40,695 nt of DNA, taken from NCBI GenBank assembly GCA_903919625.1, contig CAIXIZ010000108.1, positions 1 through 40,695 on the forward strand, read 5' to 3'. Within the stretch, counting starts at the first letter, position 1, and each line of letters opens with the position of its first letter. Of this stretch, positions 8,095 to 15,885 are shown piece by piece. The position numbers and the translations under genes are program-made. The stretch comes from an uncultured Verrucomicrobiota bacterium (GTDB taxonomy: Bacteria; Verrucomicrobiota; Verrucomicrobiia; Opitutales; Opitutaceae). The notes beneath the pieces are model-generated. The model saw only the letters and a list, made by a program, of their open reading frames with translations. It was not told where the DNA came from and ran no database searches.

Positions 8095-8772
8095 GTGGAA
8101 AATTCACCTGTCCCCTCCCCAGCCCTGTCCGCCTCACCGTCGCTTTCCGCGCTGGAAGCGCGCGTGCTGGGCTGCCTGATCGAGAAGGAGCTGACTACGC
8201 CGGATGTCTGCCCGCTCACCCTCAACTCCCTCGTCAACGCCTGCAACCAGCGCAGCAATCGCGACCCGGTGCTCGACGTGGCCTCGCGGGAGGTCGAGAC
8301 GGGGCTCGACGGCCTGCGGCACCGGCGGCTCGCAACCGTGTTTGCCGGAGCCGATGCGCGGGTGCCCAAATTTCGCCAGACCCTCGACCAGGTCTATCCG
8401 CTGGAGGCCGGCGCCCGGGTCGTGCTCTGCGAACTGCTGTTGCGCGGACCGCAGACCACGGCGGAGCTCCGCACCCGCACGGAACGCATGCTGCCGCTGT
8501 CGGCGGAGGAAATTGAGGCCCACCTCCAGGCACTGGCCGCCCGTCCCGAGGGCGCATTGGCCCGCCGGCTGTCCCGGCAACGCGGACAAAAGGAGGCACG
8601 CTGGGCGCAATTGCTGACCGGTGAACCGGCGGCAGCCCCGGCCGACGAACCGCTGTCGGTCGCACTCATGCTTCCGCCGGAAACCGAGCAACGGCTGGCC
8701 GCGTTGGAGGCGGATGTGGCACGCCTGAGTCAGGAGGTCGAGACGCTCCGGCGGGCTTTAGGCGACGCTTAA
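8095..8772 (+). CDS. yceH: YceH family protein (DUF480, winged-helix)
   Basis: The 225-residue protein starts with GTG; no in-frame ATG fits the conserved N-terminus. Strong family features: 'LEARVLGCLIEKELTTPD' and 'YPLTLN'-type segment (here 'CPLTLNSLVNACNQ'), then 'SNRDPVLD', a second winged-helix block 'RVVLCELLLRGPQTTAELR', and a C-terminal coiled coil of about 35 residues ('LEADVARLSQEVETLRRAL'). It is a cytoplasmic protein with tandem winged-helix folds; its molecular role is not established. It is followed by rpmG 142 bp downstream, probably a separate unit. Confidence 0.9.
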   Translation: MENSPVPSPALSASPSLSALEARVLGCLIEKELTTPDVCPLTLNSLVNACNQRSNRDPVLDVASREVETGLDGLRHRRLATVFAGADARVPKFRQTLDQVYPLEAGARVVLCELLLRGPQTTAELRTRTERMLPLSAEEIEAHLQALAARPEGALARRLSRQRGQKEARWAQLLTGEPAAAPADEPLSVALMLPPETEQRLAALEADVARLSQEVETLRRALGDA

Positions 8773-8914
8773 CCCACTGGGAAACGTCTTGGGTTGCCCG
8801 GTGATTCCTCCAGCCATACTGATTCCAATCTCCGCCCCGGTTTGAGCCCCGGAACTTTGAGGTTGCACCCGACGGGAAGAAGCGGTGTCCTGACCCCTCA
8901 GCCAATTTAACACC

Positions 8915-9079
8915 ATGCAAGAACTCGTCACCCTGGAATGCACCGAAGCCAAGAAGGAAGGGAAACCCACCTCCCGTTACCTGACCACGCGCAACAAGAA
9001 AACCGTCACCGAGCGCATCGAGAAGAAGAAATACAACCCCTTCCTCAAGCGCCACACGCTCCACAAGGAGATTAAGTAA
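8915..9079 (+). CDS. rpmG: 50S ribosomal protein L33 (bL33)
   Basis: A 54-residue basic protein, MQELVTLECT at the start and '..KRHTLHKEIK' at the end. The core 'SRYLTTRNKK' and 'KKKYNPFLKRHT' is diagnostic of bL33. Only one cysteine is present, so this is the zinc-free form. It sits in the large ribosomal subunit near the E site. It lacks the usual rpmB neighbour and stands alone between yceH and a membrane protein, with hairpin repeats 19 bp after its stop. Confidence 0.95.
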   Translation: MQELVTLECTEAKKEGKPTSRYLTTRNKKTVTERIEKKKYNPFLKRHTLHKEIK

Positions 9080-9097
9080 GCGCAGGGTGATATGTAG

Positions 9098-9152
9098 GGG
9101 CGTCGCTGGCCGACGCCCGAATCAGGGGCTGGAGATGGCGACGAAAGTCGCC
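9098..9152 (+). repeat. Two hairpins after rpmG (family A copy and a GAAA-loop hairpin)
   Basis: The first has arms GGGCGTCG (9098-9105) and CGACGCCC (9111-9118) and the TGTAG flank seen at 7889; it keeps the GTCGCTG core. The second is GGCGAC-GAAA-GTCGCC (9137-9152), a perfect six-pair stem with a GNRA tetraloop, further bracketed by GAG and CTC. Neither has a T-run, so they are not classical terminators, though they may shape the rpmG 3' end. The rest of 9153-9268 shows nothing beyond a weak GCCATG/CATGGC inverted pair. Confidence 0.65.
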
Positions 9153-9268
9153 CTCGCTTTGGGCTGAGAGCATAACAGCCATGGTTTGGCCACGGTTTGC
9201 ATGGCCGCAAATTGGCGCTACCATGTGGCGGGCCGGTAACTGCAGCCTCGACGACCGAAACGGATGCG

Positions 9269-10681
9269 ATGAAGCTGCTGGAGTCTCCCCGCCCCACTAT
9301 GGACGATTTGCCCGATGCACGCCGCAAACAGGCCCGCCGCCAGCGCTGGGTCATGCTGGGCATCGGGTTGGCGTTACTGCTGGTCGCGCTCGGCCTGTGG
9401 TCACGCGATGAAGACGCCCCCGAGGTCAGCGACCTGATGCCAACGCCACGCAAGCTGGCCGACGACCAGAATGCGTACCTCTTCATCGAACAAGCCGCCA
9501 AACTGAACAACTGGGACTATCTCCGGCTTGAGATGGATGAGCAGCGGGTTGTCGACGCGATGCTCAAGGGCGAGAAATGGGACAACACCAAGGCCGCCTC
9601 CTGGCTCGCCTCGACCGAAAAAATCTGGCCGTTGCTGGCACAGGCTGCCGCCTTGCCGTCGGGGCAAGCTCCCCTCAACGACCCGGCGTTTCATTGGTCC
9701 TCCAATGAATTCTCCAATTTGTCTCGGCTTTCGATCATCCAAGGCTGGTCACAGTATTATGCCGGCCAGCCGGAGGCCGGCATCGAAACCTTGCTCACCA
9801 GCCTTCGTGCTGCCCATCACCTAGAGACGTCACGCGGAACCGAGTTCACATATTTCAGCGGATACAATTGGTCCCGTATCACGGAAAAGACGTTGGTCAG
9901 CATGGCGGATCATTCAGAGATTTCTCCGGCGGCCCTTCGCCGGGCGCTGGACGTGCTCCTCACCGTAAGGTCAGATAATCAGGATCTCGCTCAAACGCTT
10001 CGGGCGATCGGTCGAGATGACATGGTGGTTTTTGCGGATTTTGCACACCACAAAGGCAACCAGTCCTTGTCCGCTTTGTCCTGGTCTCGCCCCCTGCCCG
10101 CCATCGTCCAAAATGGCATCAATTGGCCGTTACTCTTTAAACCATACCAAAGCCAACGTCTGCTGGCTGACGAATTCCGCAGTGCGATCAAGCTGTCCAA
10201 CGCCGACGGAGCCACGATCTACGCATGGACTAATGGAGCATATGAACGGCTGCTGGGGGGTAATGACTGGCGGGTGTTCAATCCAAACAATCTTGTGGGG
10301 CGTGTCCTTTTATCTACAGGAGTAGTGGCTTTGCCATACATAGTAGTGGAGACGCATTTCGATGAACAGTCCAGGCACTCTGCCTCAGAAGCATTCTTCG
10401 CCCTTCGAATTTACTTTGCCGAACATGGTGAACTTCCCGCCAGGCTGGACCAGCTTGTGCCGGCCTATTTGCCGGCCGTGCCCCTCGACTTCTATGACCG
10501 GCAGCCCATTCGTTATTCACACGACAATTTCGCCGTCTGGTCGGTCGGCTTTCGCCATTTTAATGTCACCAGCATCAACCCTGATCCCGAAGAGACCCAA
10601 AACGAAATTTACTACCGGCTCGATTTTGCCGCGCCGCCCAGACCGGTTCCGGTGGAAGATCCGCCAGAATCCTCGCCATAG
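9269..10681 (+). CDS. Membrane-anchored pseudopilin-like hypothetical protein (paralogue A)
   Basis: Unrecognised as a named family. Taking ATG at 9269 ('MKLLESPRP', with GGA upstream) gives 470 residues; a TTG at 9197 would add 24. A basic stretch 'RRKQARRQRW' precedes one transmembrane helix (about residues 26-45), giving an N-in anchor and a large periplasmic domain. Conserved with paralogue B at 31918-33285: '.VSD....PR.L..DQNAY', 'IWPL..QAA..P.GQAP', and the C-terminal block 'HGELPARLDQLVPAYLPAVP', which is the signature tail found in type II secretion pseudopilin-like proteins. The C-terminus is rich in acid and proline. The gene overlaps the convergent aminotransferase gene by 70 bp. 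Confidence 0.7.
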   Translation: MKLLESPRPTMDDLPDARRKQARRQRWVMLGIGLALLLVALGLWSRDEDAPEVSDLMPTPRKLADDQNAYLFIEQAAKLNNWDYLRLEMDEQRVVDAMLKGEKWDNTKAASWLASTEKIWPLLAQAAALPSGQAPLNDPAFHWSSNEFSNLSRLSIIQGWSQYYAGQPEAGIETLLTSLRAAHHLETSRGTEFTYFSGYNWSRITEKTLVSMADHSEISPAALRRALDVLLTVRSDNQDLAQTLRAIGRDDMVVFADFAHHKGNQSLSALSWSRPLPAIVQNGINWPLLFKPYQSQRLLADEFRSAIKLSNADGATIYAWTNGAYERLLGGNDWRVFNPNNLVGRVLLSTGVVALPYIVVETHFDEQSRHSASEAFFALRIYFAEHGELPARLDQLVPAYLPAVPLDFYDRQPIRYSHDNFAVWSVGFRHFNVTSINPDPEETQNEIYYRLDFAAPPRPVPVEDPPESSP

Positions 10682-11928
10682 CCAAATTTCGCCGCCACCC
10701 CGGCGAAGCGGCGGCCGGCCTCGGCCAGCTCGGGTTCGGCCAGCACGCCGTAGCTCAGGCGGATAAAATTTTTCGGCACTTCGTCGCCGAAACACAGTTC
10801 GCCGGGCACATACAGCACACCGGCCTCCACGCAGGCGCGGCAAAACGCCGAATCGAGCCCTGTGTCGAGCGCGGCCGGCGCCTCCAGCCAGAGGTAAAGC
10901 CCGCCTTCCGCCTCGCGCCAGCTCCAGCCCAGGACGGGCAGCCCGGCCGCCAGCAGGGTTTCATGCAACGCCCGCATTTTGCGCGCGTAGGCCGGCCGTG
11001 AGACAGCCAGCTGCGCGTCCAGCCCGCCGGTCGCCAGCGCCTGCTCGCATATGGCCTGGTTGAAATTTGCCGTGCCAAAATCGTGGTGCCCCTTGGTGTG
11101 CAGCATGCGCGCGAGCCAGCCGGCATCGGTGCAGACGCCCCAGCCGACCTTCAGGCCGCTGGCAAAGGGCTTGGTGAGCGTGGAAAGATAGAGCCGGGGA
11201 AATTTTTCCCACGCGGGCAGCGCCAGCACGCCCGCCGCCGCCGGTGGCCGGGCAAACCAGAGTTCGCGATAGGCGGCATCCTCAATCACCGGGACAGTCG
11301 CACCGTGGGCGGTCAGAGTGGCGGCGAGGGCGTTTTTCTCGGCGGTATCGAGGCTGCGGCCGGAGGGATTGGAATAATAGCTGACGAAATAGACCGCCTT
11401 GAGCCGCTTGAACTCGCCGCGCGTTTTCATCCCGGCGAGCAGCGCGCCGAGCGCGGCTGTATCGAGTTTGCCGGCGGCGTCCACCGGCAGTGAACGCGCC
11501 GTGATGCCGAGGCCGGTCAGCAATTCCAGGAATACAAAATAGCTGGGCCGGTCCACGAGCACGATGTCGCCCGGATCACCCAGCACCTGCATGGCGAGAT
11601 AGAGCGCCTGTTGCGAACCGTTGGTGATGAACAGGCCGGACGCAGTTGCGTTGGGATCAAGCCCCGGGTCCTGCGCCACCAGCCGCGTGGCCAGCAGCTC
11701 ACGGAGCCGTGGCCGGCCCTGGTTTGCCCCATATTGCAACCACTCCGGCGCAGCCGGCTGCGCCGCCAATGCGTCCACCGCCGTTTTCACCGCGGCCACA
11801 GGCAGCGTCCGGTTGTCGGTGAATCCGGCGGCGAGCGAGAGCAGGCGCGGATTGTCCAAGGCCAGCGACATGAGCCGCGCGATGGTGGGCGGACGTGCGC
11901 GCTGGCCGAGGGCGGAAAAGGCAGGCAT
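10612..11928 (-). CDS. PLP-dependent aminotransferase, class I/II (MocR/LysN-like, without GntR domain)
   Basis: A 438-residue fold-type I aminotransferase. Seen: 'LQYGANQGRPRLRELLA' (substrate arm), 'NGSQQALYLAMQVLGDPGD' (PLP phosphate region), 'VSYYSNPSGRSL' (PLP ring Asn), 'IEDAAYRELW' (Asp-x-x-Tyr) and 'STLTKPFASGLKVGW', where Lys253 should form the Schiff base and Arg-equivalent positions follow. It resembles 2-aminoadipate and MocR-type aminotransferases; the exact substrate cannot be read. Start 'MPAFSALGQ' at 11928 is chosen over a longer non-ATG start. Its last 23 codons overlap the opposite-strand paralogue A gene, and the tail 'STGTGLGGAAKSSR' is low complexity, probably forced by that overlap. 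Confidence 0.88.
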   Translation of the reverse strand: MPAFSALGQRARPPTIARLMSLALDNPRLLSLAAGFTDNRTLPVAAVKTAVDALAAQPAAPEWLQYGANQGRPRLRELLATRLVAQDPGLDPNATASGLFITNGSQQALYLAMQVLGDPGDIVLVDRPSYFVFLELLTGLGITARSLPVDAAGKLDTAALGALLAGMKTRGEFKRLKAVYFVSYYSNPSGRSLDTAEKNALAATLTAHGATVPVIEDAAYRELWFARPPAAAGVLALPAWEKFPRLYLSTLTKPFASGLKVGWGVCTDAGWLARMLHTKGHHDFGTANFNQAICEQALATGGLDAQLAVSRPAYARKMRALHETLLAAGLPVLGWSWREAEGGLYLWLEAPAALDTGLDSAFCRACVEAGVLYVPGELCFGDEVPKNFIRLSYGVLAEPELAEAGRRFAGVAAKFGYGEDSGGSSTGTGLGGAAKSSR

Positions 11929-12019
11929 GGGAAAACTTGGCCTCACCGGCGGCCCGCGTGCAAGCCTTCGTGCAGGTGCGCCTCAATCCGCGCTTTGAGA
12001 CAACCAGATCCGCCCGGTC

Positions 12020-13696
12020 TCACTTGGGGGATACCGCTGGTGCCGTCAATGCCGTCAGGGCTTCTTCCCAACGTGCCACCTGCGCGTTGTCCTTTGCGGC
12101 GCGGGCAACCGCAATCGCCGGCTTGAGCCAGGCCGCCGGCGGGTTACGCGCAAGCACCTGCCGCCACAGCTCGAGCGCCAGTTTGGGCTCGCCCAAGGCC
12201 TCCAACTGTCGCGCCGCCGCCACCACGAGCGCCGGCTCGACCGGCCGGCTATTTTTTTCCGGGGAAAGGAAAGGGAGGAGCGTAAGTTTTGCAGCCTCCT
12301 TGTCGCCCGCCGTGCGCTGGAGCTCCGCCAGCGTGAGCGCCACTGGCGCGGTGAAGCCCGCCGCCTGCGTCTCCTGCCCGATGGCCAGCGCCTCGGCCTG
12401 GTGACCGGCGGCCTCCTGCAAATGCATCTGCCGCAGCACCACATAAGGCTGCTGGTCGGGCGGGAGCTTCGCGCGGTCGCGCCATTGGTCCGCCCACGGA
12501 ACCTTAAACGGACGGTAGAGCGGATCGCCAATCAGGATTCCCATCCAACTGTATCCCGGGATCGCATAGGCCGCCGCATCGCCCAGGGTGTCGCCCCGCG
12601 CCAGGGCATGCAGCACGAGCTGCGGCTGGTGGGTGAACTGGAGGTAGGGCTCGGTCACATTGCCCAGCGTCCCGGTCACCCCGCGCGCCACCAGCCCCGG
12701 AACCCAGGTGTCGCCGGCGCCGTGCAGCGTTGAGGCGGAATAGCTGTAGATATGCAGCGCCACCGCACCCGGCGGAAACCGGAAACCGGCCCGGGCAAAC
12801 GGGCCGTTGACCGCCGAAGCATACCAGCCAAAATAAAGCACCGGCGCATCGAACCGCGCCTCGGGCGCGAGCGTGGCCGGCTCACGGTCCACGTCGGCAT
12901 CAAAGCCCAGGGTGTCCAGCTCCTTCGCGGCGGCGGCGAGCCATTTGTCACCTTCCGCAAACGGACCACCCAGGTCGACGTAACCGCGGCCGATGAGTCC
13001 GGTGGTTTCGGCCGTCAGCGCCAGATCGACCAGCCCGCGCGCGGCTTCCGCCGTGGGGCCATCCAGCCGGCCCACCTTCACCACCTGGGTTTCGTGCAAC
13101 GCGAGCGGATAATCATTATGAAACAGCGGATTGGGCACCGAGCCGCTGAGCGGCCAGCCGCTTTGCGGCAACATGGCCAGTTCCGAATCCACCGCCGCGC
13201 CGTTGTTGCCGAGCGCCGCCTTGGGCTGGACAATTTTTGAGTCGGGCGGCCGGCTGGCATCGGGCTCCACCCGCAACGGGACGCCGCGGCAAACCACCAG
13301 GTAGGAAATATGGTGGCGCAGAATCAGATATTTGCCCCGGATCCCGCCGGGGTCGGACGGGGTGGGGCGGGCCGTGGTGAGCTCCATCGCATCCATCCAT
13401 TTCCGACGGACCAGCTCGTCCTGCAATGGCTGGTAAAGCGTTGTCTCAAACTCGCCCCGGGAGATGGTCTCGGCCGTCGAAAGCCTGAGGCTGATGATGT
13501 TCGTCATCGGCACCCCGCGCCGCGCCGCGTAATGCCGCGCGATGTCGAGCGAGTCCTCGTCGGCGCTGTTGGCGAGGATGATGACGCTGGCCGCCGGATC
13601 GCCGGGTGCCGCCACCGCGTCCGCCCCACGCAGCCACCCGCCAGGTCCCGGCCAGGCGAGGACCCAGCAGAAAAACAGCCAGGGGTGTAATTTCAT
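12020..13696 (-). CDS. TIGR03790 family protein, secreted, with helical C-terminal extension
   Basis: The 558-residue protein starts 'MKLHPWLFFCWVLAWP', a signal peptide. The body matches the TIGR03790 family: 'ASVIILANSADEDSLDIARHYAARRGVP' region at the N-terminus, 'YLVVCRGVPLRV', 'YVDLGGPFAEGDKW', 'LYFGWYASAVNGPF' and 'GVTGTLGNVTEPY', 'YSWMGILIGDPLYRPF'. Function of the family is unknown; the fold may be peptidase-like. After about residue 420 there is an alanine-rich helical region resembling TPR-like repeats. It diverges from the S1/P1 nuclease gene across 107 bp, which should contain both promoters, though no strong promoter motif is visible. The gap to the upstream-listed aminotransferase is 91 bp. 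Confidence 0.85.
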   Translation of the reverse strand: MKLHPWLFFCWVLAWPGPGGWLRGADAVAAPGDPAASVIILANSADEDSLDIARHYAARRGVPMTNIISLRLSTAETISRGEFETTLYQPLQDELVRRKWMDAMELTTARPTPSDPGGIRGKYLILRHHISYLVVCRGVPLRVEPDASRPPDSKIVQPKAALGNNGAAVDSELAMLPQSGWPLSGSVPNPLFHNDYPLALHETQVVKVGRLDGPTAEAARGLVDLALTAETTGLIGRGYVDLGGPFAEGDKWLAAAAKELDTLGFDADVDREPATLAPEARFDAPVLYFGWYASAVNGPFARAGFRFPPGAVALHIYSYSASTLHGAGDTWVPGLVARGVTGTLGNVTEPYLQFTHQPQLVLHALARGDTLGDAAAYAIPGYSWMGILIGDPLYRPFKVPWADQWRDRAKLPPDQQPYVVLRQMHLQEAAGHQAEALAIGQETQAAGFTAPVALTLAELQRTAGDKEAAKLTLLPFLSPEKNSRPVEPALVVAAARQLEALGEPKLALELWRQVLARNPPAAWLKPAIAVARAAKDNAQVARWEEALTALTAPAVSPK

Positions 13697-13803
13697 GCGC
13701 ACGGCGGAAAGTGGCCTGTTTCGACCCCTGAGGCGAGCCACAGTTGCAACTTTCCCGCGACCAGTTTGGCTGGGGCCGCGCTTCCCACGCCCTCCTTGCC
13801 GCC

Positions 13804-14844
13804 ATGAATCTCCGTCTCGTCCCGCTCCTGCTCGCCGCCCTGTGCGCCGCCCCCGCGCTCCACGCCTGGGACTACGCCGGCCACCGCCTCGTCAACCAGC
13901 TTGCACTCGCCGGTCTGCCGCCGGAATTCCCGGCGTTTGTGCGCACCCCCCAGGCCGCCGAGCGGATTGCCTTTCTCGCGGGCGAGCCGGACCGCTGGCG
14001 CAACACGACCGACCTCGCCCTCCGGCAGGCCAACAGTCTCGACCACTATCTCGACCTGGAGCAGCTCACCGCCGTCGGCCTGGAGGCCGCCACCATCAGC
14101 CCGCTGCGCTACGAATTTGCCGCGCAGTTTGCCGCCGCCCGGGCCGCGCACCCGGACAAGCTGCCCGCCATCGACCCGGCCAAGGACACCGACCGCACCC
14201 GCGAATGGCCGGGATTTCTGCCCTGGGCCATCACGGAAAATTACGCGCGGCTCAAGTCGGAGTTTTCCTCCCTGAAAACGTTTCAGGACTCGGGTGGCAC
14301 ACCGGACGAGATCGCCAACGCCCAGGCCAACATCATCTATACCATGGGGGTGATGGGGCACTACGTCGGCGACAGCACGCAGCCGCTGCACACCACGATG
14401 CACAACAACGGCTGGGTGGGCGACAACCCCAAGGGCTATACGACGTGGAGCGGATTTCACGCGTGGATAGACGGCGGGTTCATGGCCAAGGTTGGCCTTG
14501 TCCCCGCTGACGTGCTCCCGCGCGCCCGGCCCGCCCGGACGTTGCCCACCGCCACCCCGCCCGGCACCCGTGACACGCTGTTCAGCACCGTGATGAGCCA
14601 GCTCGCGACGCAGCACGCCCAAGTGGAGCCGCTCTACGCGCTCGACCAGGCAGGGAAGCTCAAGGGCGACTCGCCAGCCGCAAGTGCGGAGGGCAAGGCG
14701 TTCCTCGAAGAGCAACTGCTGCGTGGCGGGGAGCTGCTGTCGAGCCTGTGGCTGACGGCGTGGCGCAACACCCAGCCCGACACCTATCTCCGCGCCCAGC
14801 TTCTGCGGCGGCAAACCGAGGCGGCCGGGGTTCGCGGAAAGTGA
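13804..14844 (+). CDS. Secreted S1/P1-type zinc nuclease
   Basis: A 346-residue protein with signal peptide 'MNLRLVPLLLAALCAAPALHA', cleaved before Trp22. In S1/P1 nucleases the mature N-terminal Trp is itself a zinc ligand. All nine expected trinuclear zinc ligands are visible: Trp22, His27, Asp63, His81, His186, Asp190, His196, His219 and Asp223, with spacing close to P1 nuclease. Key strings are 'WDYAGHR', 'LDHYLD', 'GHYVGDSTQPLH' and 'FHAWIDGG'. It should cut single-stranded nucleic acids and remove 3' phosphates outside the cytoplasm, giving nutrient phosphate or nucleosides. It is transcribed away from the TIGR03790 gene. Start chosen because it places the signal peptide at the N-terminus. 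Confidence 0.9.
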   Translation: MNLRLVPLLLAALCAAPALHAWDYAGHRLVNQLALAGLPPEFPAFVRTPQAAERIAFLAGEPDRWRNTTDLALRQANSLDHYLDLEQLTAVGLEAATISPLRYEFAAQFAAARAAHPDKLPAIDPAKDTDRTREWPGFLPWAITENYARLKSEFSSLKTFQDSGGTPDEIANAQANIIYTMGVMGHYVGDSTQPLHTTMHNNGWVGDNPKGYTTWSGFHAWIDGGFMAKVGLVPADVLPRARPARTLPTATPPGTRDTLFSTVMSQLATQHAQVEPLYALDQAGKLKGDSPAASAEGKAFLEEQLLRGGELLSSLWLTAWRNTQPDTYLRAQLLRRQTEAAGVRGK

Positions 14845-14976
14845 CGGAAAATTACGCGTGCCGATGCTTCGGGAAATCGTCACGTCCATAGGAACTTTCA
14901 GCTAGTGTTCAGGCGCGTGCGGTCCTGGGAGGTTCGTGGCTTGATGCCCATGGTCCCTTGCGCCAGGATAGTAAAA

Positions 14977-15576
14977 ATGAATTCTTCTCCCCGCCCCTCA
15001 CCGCAGGCCGCGCTTGGGCGTACCGCGCTGGTGTTCATCGGTCTGCTCACGGCGACGGCCGCAATTGAACGGTGGATGGGGCGCACGTTTTTCGGGCCGG
15101 ACGGGCGGTTCGGGCTGTGGGAAGGCGACATCTGGAGCAACGAGAACTCGCAGCGGCTGGCCGACCCGTATTCGTTCTCGCATCTGGCGCACGGGATTTT
15201 GTTCTTCGGGATCCTGTGGTGGGTCGCCCGCCATGTGCCGCTCCACCGCCGGTTTCTGCTCGCGGTGCTGGTGGAGGCCGGCTGGGAACTGCTGGAAAAT
15301 TCCCCGCTCATCATCAACCGCTACCGGGCGTCGACGATCGCCCTCGGCTATGAGGGCGACAGCGTGCTGAACTCCCTGAGCGACATCGTGATGATGGCGA
15401 CCGGGTTTCTGTTTGCCGCGCGCGCCCGGATCCGGCTGAGCGTCGCAGCGCTGCTGGTCATGGAGGTGGGCTGCGCGCTGGTGGTGCGCGACAACCTCAT
15501 CCTCAACGTCATCATGCTCATCCACCCGGTCGCAGCCATCAAGCAATGGCAAATGGCCGGCCAGCCGCATTTCTAG
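14977..15576 (+). CDS. DUF2585 family integral membrane protein
   Basis: A 199-residue protein starting 'MNSSPRPSP', with AGGA eight bases before the ATG. About four to five hydrophobic segments alternate with conserved family strings: 'AAIERWMGR', 'WSNENSQRLADPYSFSH', 'HGILFFGILWW', 'EAGWELLENSPLIINRYR', 'LGYEGDSVLNSLSDI'. These match DUF2585 (UPF0314), an inner-membrane family of unknown function. The many charged residues inside the membrane-adjacent motifs (E, H, R, D) suggest catalytic or binding activity, but nothing specific can be claimed. No operon partner; downstream is a 309 bp repeat-bearing gap. Confidence 0.85.
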   Translation: MNSSPRPSPQAALGRTALVFIGLLTATAAIERWMGRTFFGPDGRFGLWEGDIWSNENSQRLADPYSFSHLAHGILFFGILWWVARHVPLHRRFLLAVLVEAGWELLENSPLIINRYRASTIALGYEGDSVLNSLSDIVMMATGFLFAARARIRLSVAALLVMEVGCALVVRDNLILNVIMLIHPVAAIKQWQMAGQPHF

Positions 15577-15594
15577 GGCGGTTTAAATTGAACT

Positions 15595-15634
15595 GTAGCC
15601 GTTCCGTTGGGTGAACTGGTCAAACCCCGGCTAC
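15595..15634. repeat. Degenerate TGTAG/CTAC-bracketed element
   Basis: GTAGCCG (15595-15601) pairs with CGGCTAC (15628-15634). The right half shares an 11-base string, ACCCCGGCTAC, with the intact family A hairpin at 34452-34474, so this looks like a decayed or partial copy. Confidence 0.4.
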
Positions 15635-15655
15635 GCTGGCGGAGGGTCTTCTGAG

Positions 15656-15682
15656 AAAGTGTAACCTAATAGGTTACACTTT
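15656..15682. repeat. Near-perfect 27-bp palindrome, intergenic copy
   Basis: Arms AAAGTGTAACCTA (15656-15668) and TAGGTTACACTTT (15670-15682) are exact reverse complements around one base. It lies between the DUF2585 and gspE stop codons, where both genes converge. A second copy (23 of 25 positions matching) lies inside rsmE at 26285-26309. It has A/T-rich tails and could terminate transcription from either side. Apart from this element and the one at 15595-15634, the 309 bp gap shows no gene. Confidence 0.75.
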
Positions 15683-15885
15683 TCTGGTGCGAAAGGCAGG
15701 AAGGCGTGCGGTCTCAAAAGCCGGCCATGCCTTTTTTGAAACCGCTCCAAACACCGCGACGCGGGCCATCAATGACCATGGCTGAGACCTTGCCCTGCCG
15801 GCCGCCTCGTTGCCTCCAACGCGTGCTCCGTGTCAGGGTGGCGGGCGTTGCGCCACATGCGCAGAACCATGCCGCAAGGCCGGCC

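Noticed and set aside
8794..8822. TTGCCC ... TACTGA as an rpmG promoter
   Set aside because: Spacing of 17 fits, but the -10 matches poorly and nothing else supports it.
9178..9206. GCCATG/CATGGC inverted repeat as an operator
   Set aside because: Six-base arms at this GC content and distance are expected by chance and no copy occurs elsewhere in the window.
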